From an uncultured Pelagibacteraceae bacterium (GTDB lineage: Bacteria; Pseudomonadota; Alphaproteobacteria; Pelagibacterales; Pelagibacteraceae), in the NCBI GenBank assembly GCA_902539745.1, contig CACBKA010000001.1, positions 1 through 64,000 of the forward strand: a stretch of 64,000 nucleotides of DNA. The letters run 5' to 3'. The position numbers and the translations under genes are program-made. Shown one piece after another: positions 52,471-61,660 of the stretch (position 1 is its first letter; every line of letters begins with the position of its first letter). The notes under the pieces were generated by a model. That model was not told where the DNA came from, did no database searches, and saw only the letters and a program-made list of their open reading frames with translations.

Positions 52471-53259
52471 TTAATAACCCTTGCCTTCTTTTTTATCTAT
52501 ATTTTTAAACTTACTTACAGCTTCTTTTGCACCACCAGACATAAACCTCTGGTCAGAACCAACTGTTACTAATTGAAAACCTTTATTTATCATTTTCTGG
52601 GCGTATTCAGCCTTCATATTATGTATACCAGCAATTATTTTGTTTTTTTTTGCATGTTCCAGTATTTTCATAATTGTATCATAAACCTTGTCGCCCTCTG
52701 GTTTGTCAAAACTTGGTTCTTCACCAATAGCTAAACTTAAATCAGCTGGACCTATATAAATTCCATTAAGACCAGGCGTAGTCATTATAGAATCCAAATT
52801 TTCCAATGCTTCTTTAGTCTCAATCATAGCAAATTTTAATAACTCATCATTTGCGTGCTTACCGTAATCCGCACCACCATACAAAAGACCTCTTATTGGT
52901 CCAAAGCTTCTATATCCTTTCGGTGGATATAGACAAGCTTTAACAAAATGCTCAGCCTCTTTTCTATTACTCACCATTGGACATATAACTCCATAAGATC
53001 CTGCATCTAATATTTTCATAATTTGTCCAGGTTCATTCCAATTTACTCTTGCCATTGGAACGACATCAGTTGTTGAAATTGCCTGAAGCATTTGCAATGC
53101 ATTTGGGTAATCCACAACACCGTGTTGCATATCAATGGTTAAAGAGTCCCATCCTTGGTTTGCCATCACTTCAGCGGAAAATGAATTTGGTATTTGAAGC
53201 CAACCGTTTATTACAGCTTTACCCTCAGAAAAAATTTTTTTAAGCTTATTTTTTCTCAT
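52471..53259 (-). CDS. HpcH/HpaI-family class II aldolase (2-keto-3-deoxy sugar acid type)
   Basis: A 262-residue pyruvate-type aldolase. GWLQIPNSFSAEVMANQGWDSLTIDMQHGVVDY contains the conserved DxxHG, VPMARVNW the substrate Arg, GSYGVICPMVSNRKEAE, and AMIETKEALENLDSI with the metal-binding Glu, then GIYIGPADLSLAIG with the metal Asp. Family members cleave 2-keto-3-deoxy acids to pyruvate and an aldehyde. It is 3 bp downstream of the aldehyde dehydrogenase gene, suggesting the aldehyde released is oxidised by that enzyme. Confidence 0.9.
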   Translation of the reverse strand: MRKNKLKKIFSEGKAVINGWLQIPNSFSAEVMANQGWDSLTIDMQHGVVDYPNALQMLQAISTTDVVPMARVNWNEPGQIMKILDAGSYGVICPMVSNRKEAEHFVKACLYPPKGYRSFGPIRGLLYGGADYGKHANDELLKFAMIETKEALENLDSIMTTPGLNGIYIGPADLSLAIGEEPSFDKPEGDKVYDTIMKILEHAKKNKIIAGIHNMKAEYAQKMINKGFQLVTVGSDQRFMSGGAKEAVSKFKNIDKKEGKGY

Positions 53260-53262
53260 TTA

Positions 53263-54705
53263 CTAACCAGATAAGCCTAGGTGAGTATATTTGATGTTTA
53301 AATAATCTTTTATCCCAACTGAGCCACCTTCTCGACCATATCCCGTTTGTTTGATACCACCGAACGGTGTTTCCGCAGTTGCTACTACAGGAGTATTAAC
53401 TGCAACGACTCCTGTCTCTAATTGTTCTGAAGCTTTGAATGCTTTCTCCATTGAATTTGTACAAATATATCCAGCTAGACCACAATCATGATTGTTTGCT
53501 CTTTTAATAACTTCATCAAAATCTTTAAAAGTAGTAATAGCTGTTATCGGCCCAAAAGGCTCTTCTGTCATTACTGTAAAATTATCTTTGATGCCATCAA
53601 TTATAGTTGGTTCATAAAAATATCCTTTATTAAAACCAGACGGCCTTTTACCACCATAAAGTACTTTGCCACCTTCTTTTTTGGTCTTTTCGACTAATTT
53701 TTCAATTTCCTCTAATCTTTTTTTAGTTGTAATAGGTCCAAGATGAACGCCCTCTTTCATTCCATCACCTAATTTAAGTTTTTTCGTTTTTTCAATAAAA
53801 GTTTTTGCAAATTCATTTTTTTTACTTTCATGTATATAGAATCTGCTTGGTGAAATACAAACCTGTCCATTATTTCTATATTTTGAAGTAATTGCCATAT
53901 CAGTAACTTTTTCAATATTTGAGTCTTCGAACACTATAAAAGGAGCATGGCCACTAAGTTCCATTGTAACTCTTTGAACTTTATCAGCTGCTTTTTTTAA
54001 TATTAGTTTTCCTACTCTTGTAGATCCAGTGATAGAAACCTTTTTAATAATATTTGATGAAATTAATTCATTAGACACTTCTTCTGGATCTCCAGATAAA
54101 AGATTAACAACCCCTGGAGGAATACCAGCATCATTAATTATATTCATTAACTCCATAACAGCTCCAGGTGTTATAACGTCAGGTTTTACAATAACAGAGC
54201 AGCCCGCAGCTAATGCTGTTGAAATTTTTCGAGATGCTAAAATTATTGGAAAGTTCCATGGGATTAAAGCGGCAACAACTCCTACTGGTTGGTAATTGAC
54301 CTGTACTCTGGTATTTTCAAATCTACTTTCAACAGTTTGTCCAAATATTCTTTTAGTTTCTTCAGAATTCCATTCAAAAATATCTGCTCCGCCTCCTACT
54401 TCACCTTCGCCCTCAACTAATGGTTTTCCAACCTCAAGCGCTAACCACTTTGCAAGTTCTTTCTTTCTTTCTCGCATGAGGTCTGCAATTTTTCTAATTT
54501 TATATGATCTCTGCCATGGCGGAGTTTTCTTCCAAACCTTAAAGCCTTCTTCGGCTGATTTTAATGCTTTTGTAACATCTGCTTTTGTAGCTTTTGATGC
54601 TTTTCCAATTACGTCCTCTGTAGCTGGATTTATGACATCGTATGTTTCATTTTTTTCAGATGGCTGCCATTTACCGTGTATGAATTGACCAAATTTTGAA
54701 TACAT
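53263..54705 (-). CDS. NAD(P)-dependent aldehyde dehydrogenase (semialdehyde type)
   Basis: A 480-residue aldehyde dehydrogenase. VVAALIPWNFPIILASRKISTALAAGC is the nucleotide region, VTMELSGHAPFIVFE contains the general-base Glu, and NNGQVCISPSRFYIH the catalytic Cys; TEEPFGPI and PFGGIKQTGYGREGG follow. Overall pattern is closest to succinate-semialdehyde/glycolaldehyde-type enzymes, not CoA-acylating IolA/MmsA, which would differ around the cysteine. It is divergent from iolD with a 58-bp gap and cotranscribed with the aldolase. Confidence 0.9.
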   Translation of the reverse strand: MYSKFGQFIHGKWQPSEKNETYDVINPATEDVIGKASKATKADVTKALKSAEEGFKVWKKTPPWQRSYKIRKIADLMRERKKELAKWLALEVGKPLVEGEGEVGGGADIFEWNSEETKRIFGQTVESRFENTRVQVNYQPVGVVAALIPWNFPIILASRKISTALAAGCSVIVKPDVITPGAVMELMNIINDAGIPPGVVNLLSGDPEEVSNELISSNIIKKVSITGSTRVGKLILKKAADKVQRVTMELSGHAPFIVFEDSNIEKVTDMAITSKYRNNGQVCISPSRFYIHESKKNEFAKTFIEKTKKLKLGDGMKEGVHLGPITTKKRLEEIEKLVEKTKKEGGKVLYGGKRPSGFNKGYFYEPTIIDGIKDNFTVMTEEPFGPITAITTFKDFDEVIKRANNHDCGLAGYICTNSMEKAFKASEQLETGVVAVNTPVVATAETPFGGIKQTGYGREGGSVGIKDYLNIKYTHLGLSG

Positions 54706-54763
54706 TTTTAAATTTTTATTGCTTAAAACTACAATATTTCTTAGGGTTCACTTTAATTAATTT

Positions 54764-56608
54764 ATGAAAAAAATTCAACTAACTTGTGCGCATGCGATTG
54801 TTAAGTATCTAATATCACAGAAAATATTAGTTGATGGTAAAAAATTACCCTTGTTTGCAGGTGCATTTGGAATTTTTGGTCATGGAAATGTGGCTTGTTT
54901 AGGACAGGCCCTAGAAGAAAATAAAAAAGAACTTCCCACTTGGAGAGGCCATCATGAACAGAATATGGCTTTAACAGGTATTGCTTTTTCGAGAGCTAAA
55001 AGAAGAAAACAAATTTTTGTTGCAACAAGTTCTGTTGGCCCAGGTTCAACAAACATGCTTACAGCAGCAGCGGTTGCTATGAGTAATCGATTGCCTATGC
55101 TTTTTTTACCAGGAGATACTTACGCCAATAGAATGCCTGATCCTGTATTACAACAAGTTGAACATTTTAATAATCCAAACATAACACAAAATGATGCTTT
55201 CAAATATGTAACTCGATACTTTGATAGAATCACTAGACCAGAACAAATACTTCAAACATTTCCACAAGCCATTCAAACAATGATCGATCCCGCGGATTGT
55301 GGACCTGCGTGTATTTCTTTATCTCAAGATGTTCAGGGTGAAACTTTTGATTATCCGGAAGAATTTTTTAATGAAAAGATTCATACAATTAGAAGACCAA
55401 GACCTGATGATTATCAAATTAAACAAGCAGCAGATTTAATTAAAAAATCAAAAAATCCAATAATTATTTCAGGAGGAGGAATTTTTTATTCTGATGCAAT
55501 GAAAGAATTAAGTCAATTTGCAAAAAAACATAATATTCCTACAGCACAAACTGTAATGGGTTATTCAACTATGAAAAAAGATGATCCATACTTTTTAGGT
55601 GCTATTGGCGGATTTGGCGGAAAAGCTCCAAACGACTTTATGAAAAAAACAGATTTAGCTATTGCTATTGGAACAAAATTGGCTGATTTCACGACTGGAT
55701 CGTGGACAAATTTTGAAAATCCAAATTTTAAATTAGTTTCAATAAATGTATCAAGATTTGATGCTAATAAGCATATGGCTCAATCTATTGTTGGTGATGC
55801 GAAAGTTTGTATTCAAGATTTAACTGTTGCTTTAGGAAGTTGGAAAGCATCGGACGAATGGTATAAAAAATCTAGAAGTGCTGTTAAATCTTGGAATAAT
55901 TACCTTGATAAAGAAAGTGGCCCTACAAATCAAAAATTACCATCTTATGCGCATGTTGCGGGCGCAGTTTATAGAAAATCAGATCCATCTGATATTGCTG
56001 TCACTGCAGCAGGAGGATTAGTTGGAGAGGTCTTGCAGGTTTGGAGGCCTCGAGAATTAAATACTCATGAAACTGAATGGGGTTTTAGCTGTATGAGTTA
56101 TGAAATTTCAGGAGCCTTAGGCATAAAAATGGCAAATCCAGAAAAAGAAGTTATAGCTTTTGTTGGTGATGGATCATACCTACTCTACAATTCAGATATT
56201 TATAGTTCAGTTTTGACAAACCATAAATTAATTATAATTGTTTGTGATAATGGAGGCCATGCTGTTATTAACAGATTGCAACTTTACAAAGGCGGTAAAG
56301 AATTTAATTGCCTTTTTGAAAGTTCTAAAGTTCAAAACATTAAAAAAATAGATTTTGCTAAACACGCTGAAAGTTTAGGTGCAACTGGTGAAAATGTAAA
56401 TTCTATAAATGAGCTTGAACAAGCTTTTACAAGAGCTAAAAAGGCAAAATCAACTTATATAATATCTATTAAAACAGATGGATATCAATGGTTAGAGGGC
56501 TCAGCATTTTGGGAGAGCCCTACTTTAACAAAACCATCTACTAAAAAAAATGAGAGAGCTCTAAAAGAACATCTGCAAGGTAAATCAAAACAAAGACAAG
56601 GTGTTTAA
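54764..56608 (+). CDS. iolD: 3D-(3,5/4)-trihydroxycyclohexane-1,2-dione hydrolase
   Basis: A 614-residue TPP-dependent enzyme that opens the ring in myo-inositol catabolism, yielding 5-deoxyglucuronate. Its N-terminal TPP domain has FAGAFGIFGHGNVACLGQAL, LPTWRGHHEQNMALTGIAFSRAKRR and SSVGPGSTNMLTAAAVAMSNRLPMLFLPGD; the C-terminal TPP site is FVGDGSYLLYNSDIYSSV, then DNGGHAVINRLQ. These are IolD signatures that separate it from acetolactate synthases. Length is typical. It is followed 5 bp later by a Gfo/Idh gene. Confidence 0.95.
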   Translation: MKKIQLTCAHAIVKYLISQKILVDGKKLPLFAGAFGIFGHGNVACLGQALEENKKELPTWRGHHEQNMALTGIAFSRAKRRKQIFVATSSVGPGSTNMLTAAAVAMSNRLPMLFLPGDTYANRMPDPVLQQVEHFNNPNITQNDAFKYVTRYFDRITRPEQILQTFPQAIQTMIDPADCGPACISLSQDVQGETFDYPEEFFNEKIHTIRRPRPDDYQIKQAADLIKKSKNPIIISGGGIFYSDAMKELSQFAKKHNIPTAQTVMGYSTMKKDDPYFLGAIGGFGGKAPNDFMKKTDLAIAIGTKLADFTTGSWTNFENPNFKLVSINVSRFDANKHMAQSIVGDAKVCIQDLTVALGSWKASDEWYKKSRSAVKSWNNYLDKESGPTNQKLPSYAHVAGAVYRKSDPSDIAVTAAGGLVGEVLQVWRPRELNTHETEWGFSCMSYEISGALGIKMANPEKEVIAFVGDGSYLLYNSDIYSSVLTNHKLIIIVCDNGGHAVINRLQLYKGGKEFNCLFESSKVQNIKKIDFAKHAESLGATGENVNSINELEQAFTRAKKAKSTYIISIKTDGYQWLEGSAFWESPTLTKPSTKKNERALKEHLQGKSKQRQGV

Positions 56609-56613
56609 TCCAA

Positions 56614-57771
56614 ATGGTTAAGGTTTTTAAAGTTGGTCTTATAGGTTGTGGACACATAGCTGAAACCTATTTTAGAGCCCATAAATACTTTAATAATTTC
56701 AGAATTATAAAATGTGCAGATATAAATCATTTAGCAGCAAAGAAATGCGCTTCAACTTATAAAATAAAAGCTTTAAGCGTGAAAAATTTGCTTAAAGATA
56801 AAGAAATTGAAATAATATTAAATCTTACTGTTCCCAAAGCGCACTTTGAGGTTTCGAAAAAAGCTCTTTTAAATAATAAGCATGTGTATACTGAAAAACC
56901 AATGGCTATAAATTTAAAAGATGGAAAGGAATTATTAAAAATCTCAAAAAGAAAAAGACTTTATATTGGCAACGCCCCAGATACATTTCTAGGTGGTGGT
57001 AATCAAAAATCAAAAGAAATATTAGAGAAAAATTTCATTGGTAAAATTAACTTAGGAAATATTATTTTTGCTTACCCTGGAGTTCAATCTTATCATCCAA
57101 ATCCTGAACCGTGGTTTGCAAAAAAAGAAGGTGGTCCTGTTATTGATATGGGTCCTTATTATTTGACTGCATTAGTAAACTTATTAGGACCAGTAAAACA
57201 AGTTTGGGGAAGCTATATGTGGAATAAAAAAAAGAGGATAATTGGTATTGGACCAAGAAAAGGTAAATCGATAAAAGTTTTGTGTCCAACAACATACTTA
57301 GGAACAATTTTTTTTAATAGTGGAGCAATAATAAGATTTACTCTATCTTTTGATGTAATAGCACATCACAGAAATCATATTGAACTATATGGTAGCAAAG
57401 GTTCAATACTCGTACCAGACCCAAACATGTTTGGAGGTTCAGTTTATACATGTAAAAAGCTTGGAGGAGCTTGGAAAGAACATAAAACAAATAAAATGTT
57501 TTTAGGTAAAATTAATATTAGACAGAAAAGTCTGAGAGCAAACGAAGCACCTATAAATGCAAATTATAGAGGAGTTGGATTAGCTGAAATGGCCTACTGT
57601 ATTCAAAACAAAAAAAAACATAGATGTAATGGAGAATTATCATTTCATGTTTTGGATATAATACAATCAATTATGAAAGCTGCAAGAAAAAGAAAAAGAA
57701 TTAGTATTAATTCTACCTGCAAAATTCCAAAAAAATTTTCTAATAGTGAAATAATAAAAATACTTAAATAA
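56614..57771 (+). CDS. Gfo/Idh/MocA family dehydrogenase
   Basis: A 385-residue NAD(P)-dependent oxidoreductase. VGLIGCGHIAETYFRAHKYF is the nucleotide motif, VYTEKPMAINLKDG the EKP motif, and the active-site region reads GGPVIDMGPYYLTALVNLLGPV. The DMGPYY pattern resembles dehydrogenases of 1,5-anhydro sugars and scyllo-inositol-type substrates rather than IolG. It is translationally close to iolD (5 bp), so it probably interconverts inositol isomers or a related polyol; the exact substrate is unknown. It overlaps the convergent ROK gene by 8 bp. Confidence 0.87.
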   Translation: MVKVFKVGLIGCGHIAETYFRAHKYFNNFRIIKCADINHLAAKKCASTYKIKALSVKNLLKDKEIEIILNLTVPKAHFEVSKKALLNNKHVYTEKPMAINLKDGKELLKISKRKRLYIGNAPDTFLGGGNQKSKEILEKNFIGKINLGNIIFAYPGVQSYHPNPEPWFAKKEGGPVIDMGPYYLTALVNLLGPVKQVWGSYMWNKKKRIIGIGPRKGKSIKVLCPTTYLGTIFFNSGAIIRFTLSFDVIAHHRNHIELYGSKGSILVPDPNMFGGSVYTCKKLGGAWKEHKTNKMFLGKINIRQKSLRANEAPINANYRGVGLAEMAYCIQNKKKHRCNGELSFHVLDIIQSIMKAARKRKRISINSTCKIPKKFSNSEIIKILK

Positions 57772-58651
57772 GATTCTGTCTATTTAAAATTGCGGCTCCC
57801 CTAACTCCACTCGCATCTCCATACTTTGGTTTTAAAAAAACAGTTTTAAGATCTACTTTTTTAATATTATTAAACTCAGATAAATATTTTTCTGTTATTA
57901 TTTTAATCTCTTCAAGTGATTGTATTTCGTTAGATACACCGCCACCAAAAACAATTGCGTCAGGATCAATTATATTTATTATAAGTGATAAACTTAAACC
58001 TAAGTTATTTATAAATTCATTTACGATCATTTTTTCATTTGAAGAATTTTCTCTTGATTTTTTGAATATATCTTTAGCAACAAGTTTATTTTTAAATTTG
58101 GTAAAATATTGTCTCTCCAAACCTTTGCCAGATATAAATTCTTCAATATTATGTTCTTTTTTAGACTTTCCAATTGGAACATGTCCCCACTCGCCAGCAA
58201 AGGAATTTGGTCCAACTAAAATTTTTTTATTTATAACTAAACCACCACCACATCCAGATCCTAATATTATTCCAAAAACTATTTTATAATGTTGTGCTGA
58301 ACCATCAAAAGCTTCTGATAAAGCAAAACAATTAGCATCATTTTCGCATAAAACTTTTCTATCTAAACTTTTGGAAATATCATCTGAAAATTTCATGTTG
58401 TTTAACCAAGGAGAATTAAAGGCATTTTGAATTAGACCAGTATCTAAATTTGTTGAACCTGGATGACACACACCAACATTCAAATTCTTTTTAAACTTAT
58501 TCTCAATTAGCCTTACAGATTCTGTAATTGAAACCAAAGTTTCATTATAATCTTTGGGTGAATCTTTTCTACTTCTATGTAATTCAGAACCATTATCATC
58601 TAAAAGAACTGATTCAATTTTAGTCGCACCTAAATCAATACCTATTTGCAT
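57764..58651 (-). CDS. ROK family sugar kinase
   Basis: A 295-residue ROK protein. IGIDLGATKIESVLLDDNG is the phosphate-binding loop, LCENDANCFALSEA carries the catalytic Asp, and ILGSGCGGGLVINKKI and GEWGHVPIG follow. The zinc motif CxCGxxGCxE that normally follows GExGH is missing: the segment reads GKSKKEHNIEEFISGKGLER. No helix-turn-helix is present, so it is a kinase rather than a repressor. Position after a single-ATPase sugar ABC transporter matches the frcBCAK layout of rhizobia. Substrate unknown; it may phosphorylate the imported sugar or an inositol breakdown product. Confidence 0.88.
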   Translation of the reverse strand: MQIGIDLGATKIESVLLDDNGSELHRSRKDSPKDYNETLVSITESVRLIENKFKKNLNVGVCHPGSTNLDTGLIQNAFNSPWLNNMKFSDDISKSLDRKVLCENDANCFALSEAFDGSAQHYKIVFGIILGSGCGGGLVINKKILVGPNSFAGEWGHVPIGKSKKEHNIEEFISGKGLERQYFTKFKNKLVAKDIFKKSRENSSNEKMIVNEFINNLGLSLSLIINIIDPDAIVFGGGVSNEIQSLEEIKIITEKYLSEFNNIKKVDLKTVFLKPKYGDASGVRGAAILNRQNLI

Positions 58652-59445
58652 TAGTCTTTAACAATTCTGTCAATCTCTTTTAATTCTACTTCTAATTTGT
58701 CTAGTTCTTCACCACCAGCCATCATTCCTAACAATTTTTCCCTAGATAAGTCTTTTTTATTAAATGTTCCCATACTTTTTCCTCTGTTTAAAATGGTAAA
58801 ACTATTACCTACAGGATAAGCATGATGAACGTTGTGGGTGATTAAAATTACGCCTAAGCCTGAACTTGCTGCTTTAACAATATATTTTAAAACTACTGAA
58901 GCTTGATGGACACCTAAAGCAGATGTTGGTTCATCCAAAATTAATACTTTAGCACCAAAATATATCGCTCTAGAAATGGCTAAACACTGTCTTTCACCAC
59001 CCGACATAGTTCCTACGGCTTGTGAAGGATCTCTCACATCAATACCAATCTGCCCCATTCTTTCAGAAGCTATGCTGTTTGCTTTTTTGACATCAAAAGT
59101 TTTAAATGGACCAAAACCTTTCATCGGTTCCCTTCCCATAAAAAAATTTCTTGTTACGCTCATCAAAGATACCAATGCTAAATCTTGATAAACAGTTGCT
59201 ATACCCATGTCTAACGCGTCTCTTGGTGAGTCAAAAACAGTCTTTTTGCCCTCAACTATTATTTCTCCTTCATCTGGTTTGTGAACTCCAGATAAAGTTT
59301 TAATTAATGTGGATTTACCGGCACCATTATCACCTAACAAACACATTATTTGACCTCTTTTAATATGCATAGTTACATCCTTTAATGCAATTACAGAACC
59401 AAAAAATTTACTAATATTATTAAATTCGATTAAATTGTCTGACAT
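58651..59445 (-). CDS. Sugar ABC transporter ATP-binding protein (single-NBD, FrcA-like)
   Basis: A 264-residue ABC ATPase. Walker [19 protein letters not shown]-loop [13 protein letters not shown], signature [19 protein letters not shown], Walker [12 protein letters not shown] and ITHNVHHAY are in order. Only one nucleotide-binding domain is present, unlike double-domain RbsA/XylG, which places it with FrcA-type importers of the CUT2 group. It overlaps the ROK start by 1 bp and follows the permease gene directly. Confidence 0.93.
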   Translation of the reverse strand: MSDNLIEFNNISKFFGSVIALKDVTMHIKRGQIMCLLGDNGAGKSTLIKTLSGVHKPDEGEIIVEGKKTVFDSPRDALDMGIATVYQDLALVSLMSVTRNFFMGREPMKGFGPFKTFDVKKANSIASERMGQIGIDVRDPSQAVGTMSGGERQCLAISRAIYFGAKVLILDEPTSALGVHQASVVLKYIVKAASSGLGVILITHNVHHAYPVGNSFTILNRGKSMGTFNKKDLSREKLLGMMAGGEELDKLEVELKEIDRIVKD

Positions 59446-60564
59446 TTACTTATTCTCTGTTACTCTTCTTCTTATATAGTTATTAAATATAACAGCTATT
59501 AACATCATTACTCCTAAAAAAACTTTAAACCAATCTGTATCGACATCTGTATAATAAATTCCCATTGAGACAGTCCCAAAAATTAAAGCACCAAATGCTG
59601 CACCAATTGCCGAACCATACCCACCTGTCAACAAACAACCGCCTACCACAGCCGCAACAATAGCTTCTAATTCTTTTAAAAAACCTCTCATTGTATCTGC
59701 TGAACCAGCATCTAGCACTTGCACACAAGCATAAATAGTAGCAGCAACTGCTGTTCCAATAAACAAACTAATTTTTACTCTCCCTACAGGAACACCAACG
59801 TTCCTAGCTCCAAGCTTGTCTCCACCAGAGGCGAAAATCCAATTTCCATATCTAGTTTTCATCAAAAGCCACGTCGCAAAAAGAGTCATGGCTATCCACC
59901 AAATAACTGATGCGGGAATTCCAGTTGCTAATGGAGTGCCATCTTGTCTTAATTCAATTAGTCCTAAAGATCCCAACCATGTAAAAATAAATTTAAAAGC
60001 ATCTGCAGAAAAAATCCATGCTATTGGATCATCCTCTACTAAAACTCTTAATCCTGGAACTTGTGTTCTTCCAGTAATCAATCTTGTAATAGCTAAAGTT
60101 GCACCTCTTAAAATAAATAGCATTGCTAATGTAACAATAAATGATGGAAGACCAGTTCTTACGACAAGAATTCCGTTGGCATAACCAACTAAAACAGCCA
60201 TAGAAAAAGCAAATAAAATACTCATCCAAAGAGGCCAGCCCCAATATATTGCTGGTATAGCTATACAAATTCCTGCGAAGCCGATCATTGATCCAACAGA
60301 TAGATCAAACTCTCCACCGATCATTAGTAAAGCCGCAGCTACAGCAATAATCCCTAAATTAGCTGATACCTCTAAAAAGTTTATTGTTCCATATGCACTG
60401 AACATTCCAGTATCACCAGCTATAACTCCAAAAAATATAAATACTAAAATTGAACCACCAAGGGCACCTAATTCAGGTCGATTTAATAATACTTTAAGCT
60501 TAGAAACTTTTCTTAATCTCTCGTCACTAGATTTATTTTGAATACTTTTTGACTTAGTTGACAT
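59446..60564 (-). CDS. Sugar ABC transporter permease (FrcC/RbsC family)
   Basis: A 372-residue inner-membrane permease with about ten helices. An N-terminal cytoplasmic segment (~35 residues) is followed by VAAALLMIGGEFDLSVGSMIGFAGI, YANGILVVRTGLPSFIVTLAMLFILRGATLAIT, FASGGDKLGARNVGVPVGRVKI and VVGGCLLTGGYGSAIGAAFGALIFGTV, all BPD_transp_2 signatures. It is ahead of the ATPase gene with no gap. A strong terminator-like hairpin lies between it and the binding-protein gene upstream. Confidence 0.93.
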   Translation of the reverse strand: MSTKSKSIQNKSSDERLRKVSKLKVLLNRPELGALGGSILVFIFFGVIAGDTGMFSAYGTINFLEVSANLGIIAVAAALLMIGGEFDLSVGSMIGFAGICIAIPAIYWGWPLWMSILFAFSMAVLVGYANGILVVRTGLPSFIVTLAMLFILRGATLAITRLITGRTQVPGLRVLVEDDPIAWIFSADAFKFIFTWLGSLGLIELRQDGTPLATGIPASVIWWIAMTLFATWLLMKTRYGNWIFASGGDKLGARNVGVPVGRVKISLFIGTAVAATIYACVQVLDAGSADTMRGFLKELEAIVAAVVGGCLLTGGYGSAIGAAFGALIFGTVSMGIYYTDVDTDWFKVFLGVMMLIAVIFNNYIRRRVTENK

Positions 60565-60582
60565 AATTTTAAACTTTTTTTT

Positions 60583-60614
60583 AAAAAAAAGGGCCTGATT
60601 TTATAACCAGGCCC
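60583..60614 (-). terminator. Intercistronic terminator between binding-protein and permease genes
   Basis: On the minus strand GGGCCTG (60614-60608) pairs perfectly with CAGGCCC (60597-60591), a 7-bp GC-rich stem, then T8 (60590-60583). It sits 14 bp after the binding-protein stop and 18 bp before the permease start, so it likely terminates most transcripts after the binding-protein gene. Confidence 0.8.
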
Positions 60615-60628
60615 TCTTTAAAGATTTT

Positions 60629-61549
60629 TTATCTATAACCTTGTGCAGCCCACTTAATTACTTTACTAGCATTATCTGGAGTAACGAAACCTGGTCCCGT
60701 CATAACAACACCAGCCGGCATTGTTCCCCATCTCATATACTGAGCAAAAATTGCGATAGGCAAATATCCCTGAAGATATTGTTGTTGGTCAATTAAAAAC
60801 TCAACTTCTCCTGCAGCTGCAGCTTTCAACATATCTGGGGACATATCAAATGTTCCAAGTTTTATCGAACCCACTTTTCCAGCAGATTTTAATGCTTTTA
60901 AAGCAGCTTCACCAGAAAGTCCTGCGCCTAAAGTAAGGATAGTGTCAACACCACCTAATTTAGCAGCAACAGCTTTTTGAATTTCTGTTGGGTCATTAGA
61001 AGTACCAAGTATTTCTACTGAACCTCCAAAACCTTTTTTGAAACCTGCACATCTTCTATCAAGAGCTACGTTACCTACTTCGTGGTTAACGCAAAGAGCT
61101 TTCTTACCGCCCGCAGCTTTCATTTTTTGACCTCCACCTACACCTGCTTCAAACTCAGTTTGTCCAACGTGAGCGCTAATACCTAATTTAGCAAAGTCAT
61201 CAGAACCAGAGTTCATTGATACTACTGGAATTCCAGCAGCAATTGCAGCTTTTACAGATTTTCCTAGAGCTGCAGCATCAGGTAAAGTGATTACAATTCC
61301 TTTTGGTTTTTGTGAAACAGCATTGTCAATTAATTTTGCCATTTCAACCATATCGAAAGTGCCTGGAGCTGTATACTTACATTTGATTTTCATATCTTTG
61401 CAAGCAGAGTCGACTCCATTTTTAGCAACCGACCAGAAAGGATCGTTAGCTTGACCATGTGAAACAACGATTACATCAATAGCAAACGATGCTACTGACA
61501 TTGCTGCCCACGAAAGAAAAGCTAATATAGTTAAGTATATTTTTCTCAT
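60629..61549 (-). CDS. Periplasmic sugar-binding protein of the ABC transporter
   Basis: A 306-residue Peripla_BP_4-type (RbsB/FrcB-like) protein with a signal peptide (about 1-24, ending SFAID). VIVVSHGQANDPFWSVAKNGVDSACKDM, KPKGIVITLPDAAALGKSVKAAIAAGIPVVSMNSGSD and IKLGTFDMSPDMLKAAAAGEVEFLIDQQQYLQGYL are typical. It has its own strong ribosome binding site (GAGGG at 61554-61558), is richer in alanine and glycine codons than nearby genes, and is followed by a terminator, all fitting high expression. Inositol, fructose or ribose are possible ligands; inositol is favoured by context. Confidence 0.92.
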   Translation of the reverse strand: MRKIYLTILAFLSWAAMSVASFAIDVIVVSHGQANDPFWSVAKNGVDSACKDMKIKCKYTAPGTFDMVEMAKLIDNAVSQKPKGIVITLPDAAALGKSVKAAIAAGIPVVSMNSGSDDFAKLGISAHVGQTEFEAGVGGGQKMKAAGGKKALCVNHEVGNVALDRRCAGFKKGFGGSVEILGTSNDPTEIQKAVAAKLGGVDTILTLGAGLSGEAALKALKSAGKVGSIKLGTFDMSPDMLKAAAAGEVEFLIDQQQYLQGYLPIAIFAQYMRWGTMPAGVVMTGPGFVTPDNASKVIKWAAQGYR

Positions 61550-61568
61550 TTTTCCCTCTTTTGTTGTT

Positions 61569-61588
61569 AATATTAATTAATTAATATT
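61569..61588. promoter_or_regulatory. 20-bp perfect palindrome upstream of the sugar-binding-protein gene
   Basis: AATATTAATT followed at once by its reverse complement AATTAATATT, 20 bp before the start codon of the binding-protein gene and within its 111-bp leader. The position suits an operator, but the sequence is only A and T, so chance cannot be excluded. No regulator gene is in the cluster. Confidence 0.3.
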
Positions 61589-61660
61589 TTTTATTTAAAC
61601 AAAAATAATATCAAAAGAAAAGGTGGTGTTATTTTTTATTCAACCCTAGGTTTTAAAAAA

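Noticed and set aside
54029-54688. Plus-strand ORFs opposite the aldehyde dehydrogenase gene
   Set aside because: Antisense shadows of a conserved gene with no recognisable motifs or ribosome binding sites.
59719-60184. Plus-strand ORFs opposite the permease gene
   Set aside because: They mirror the conserved permease coding sequence and have no family resemblance.
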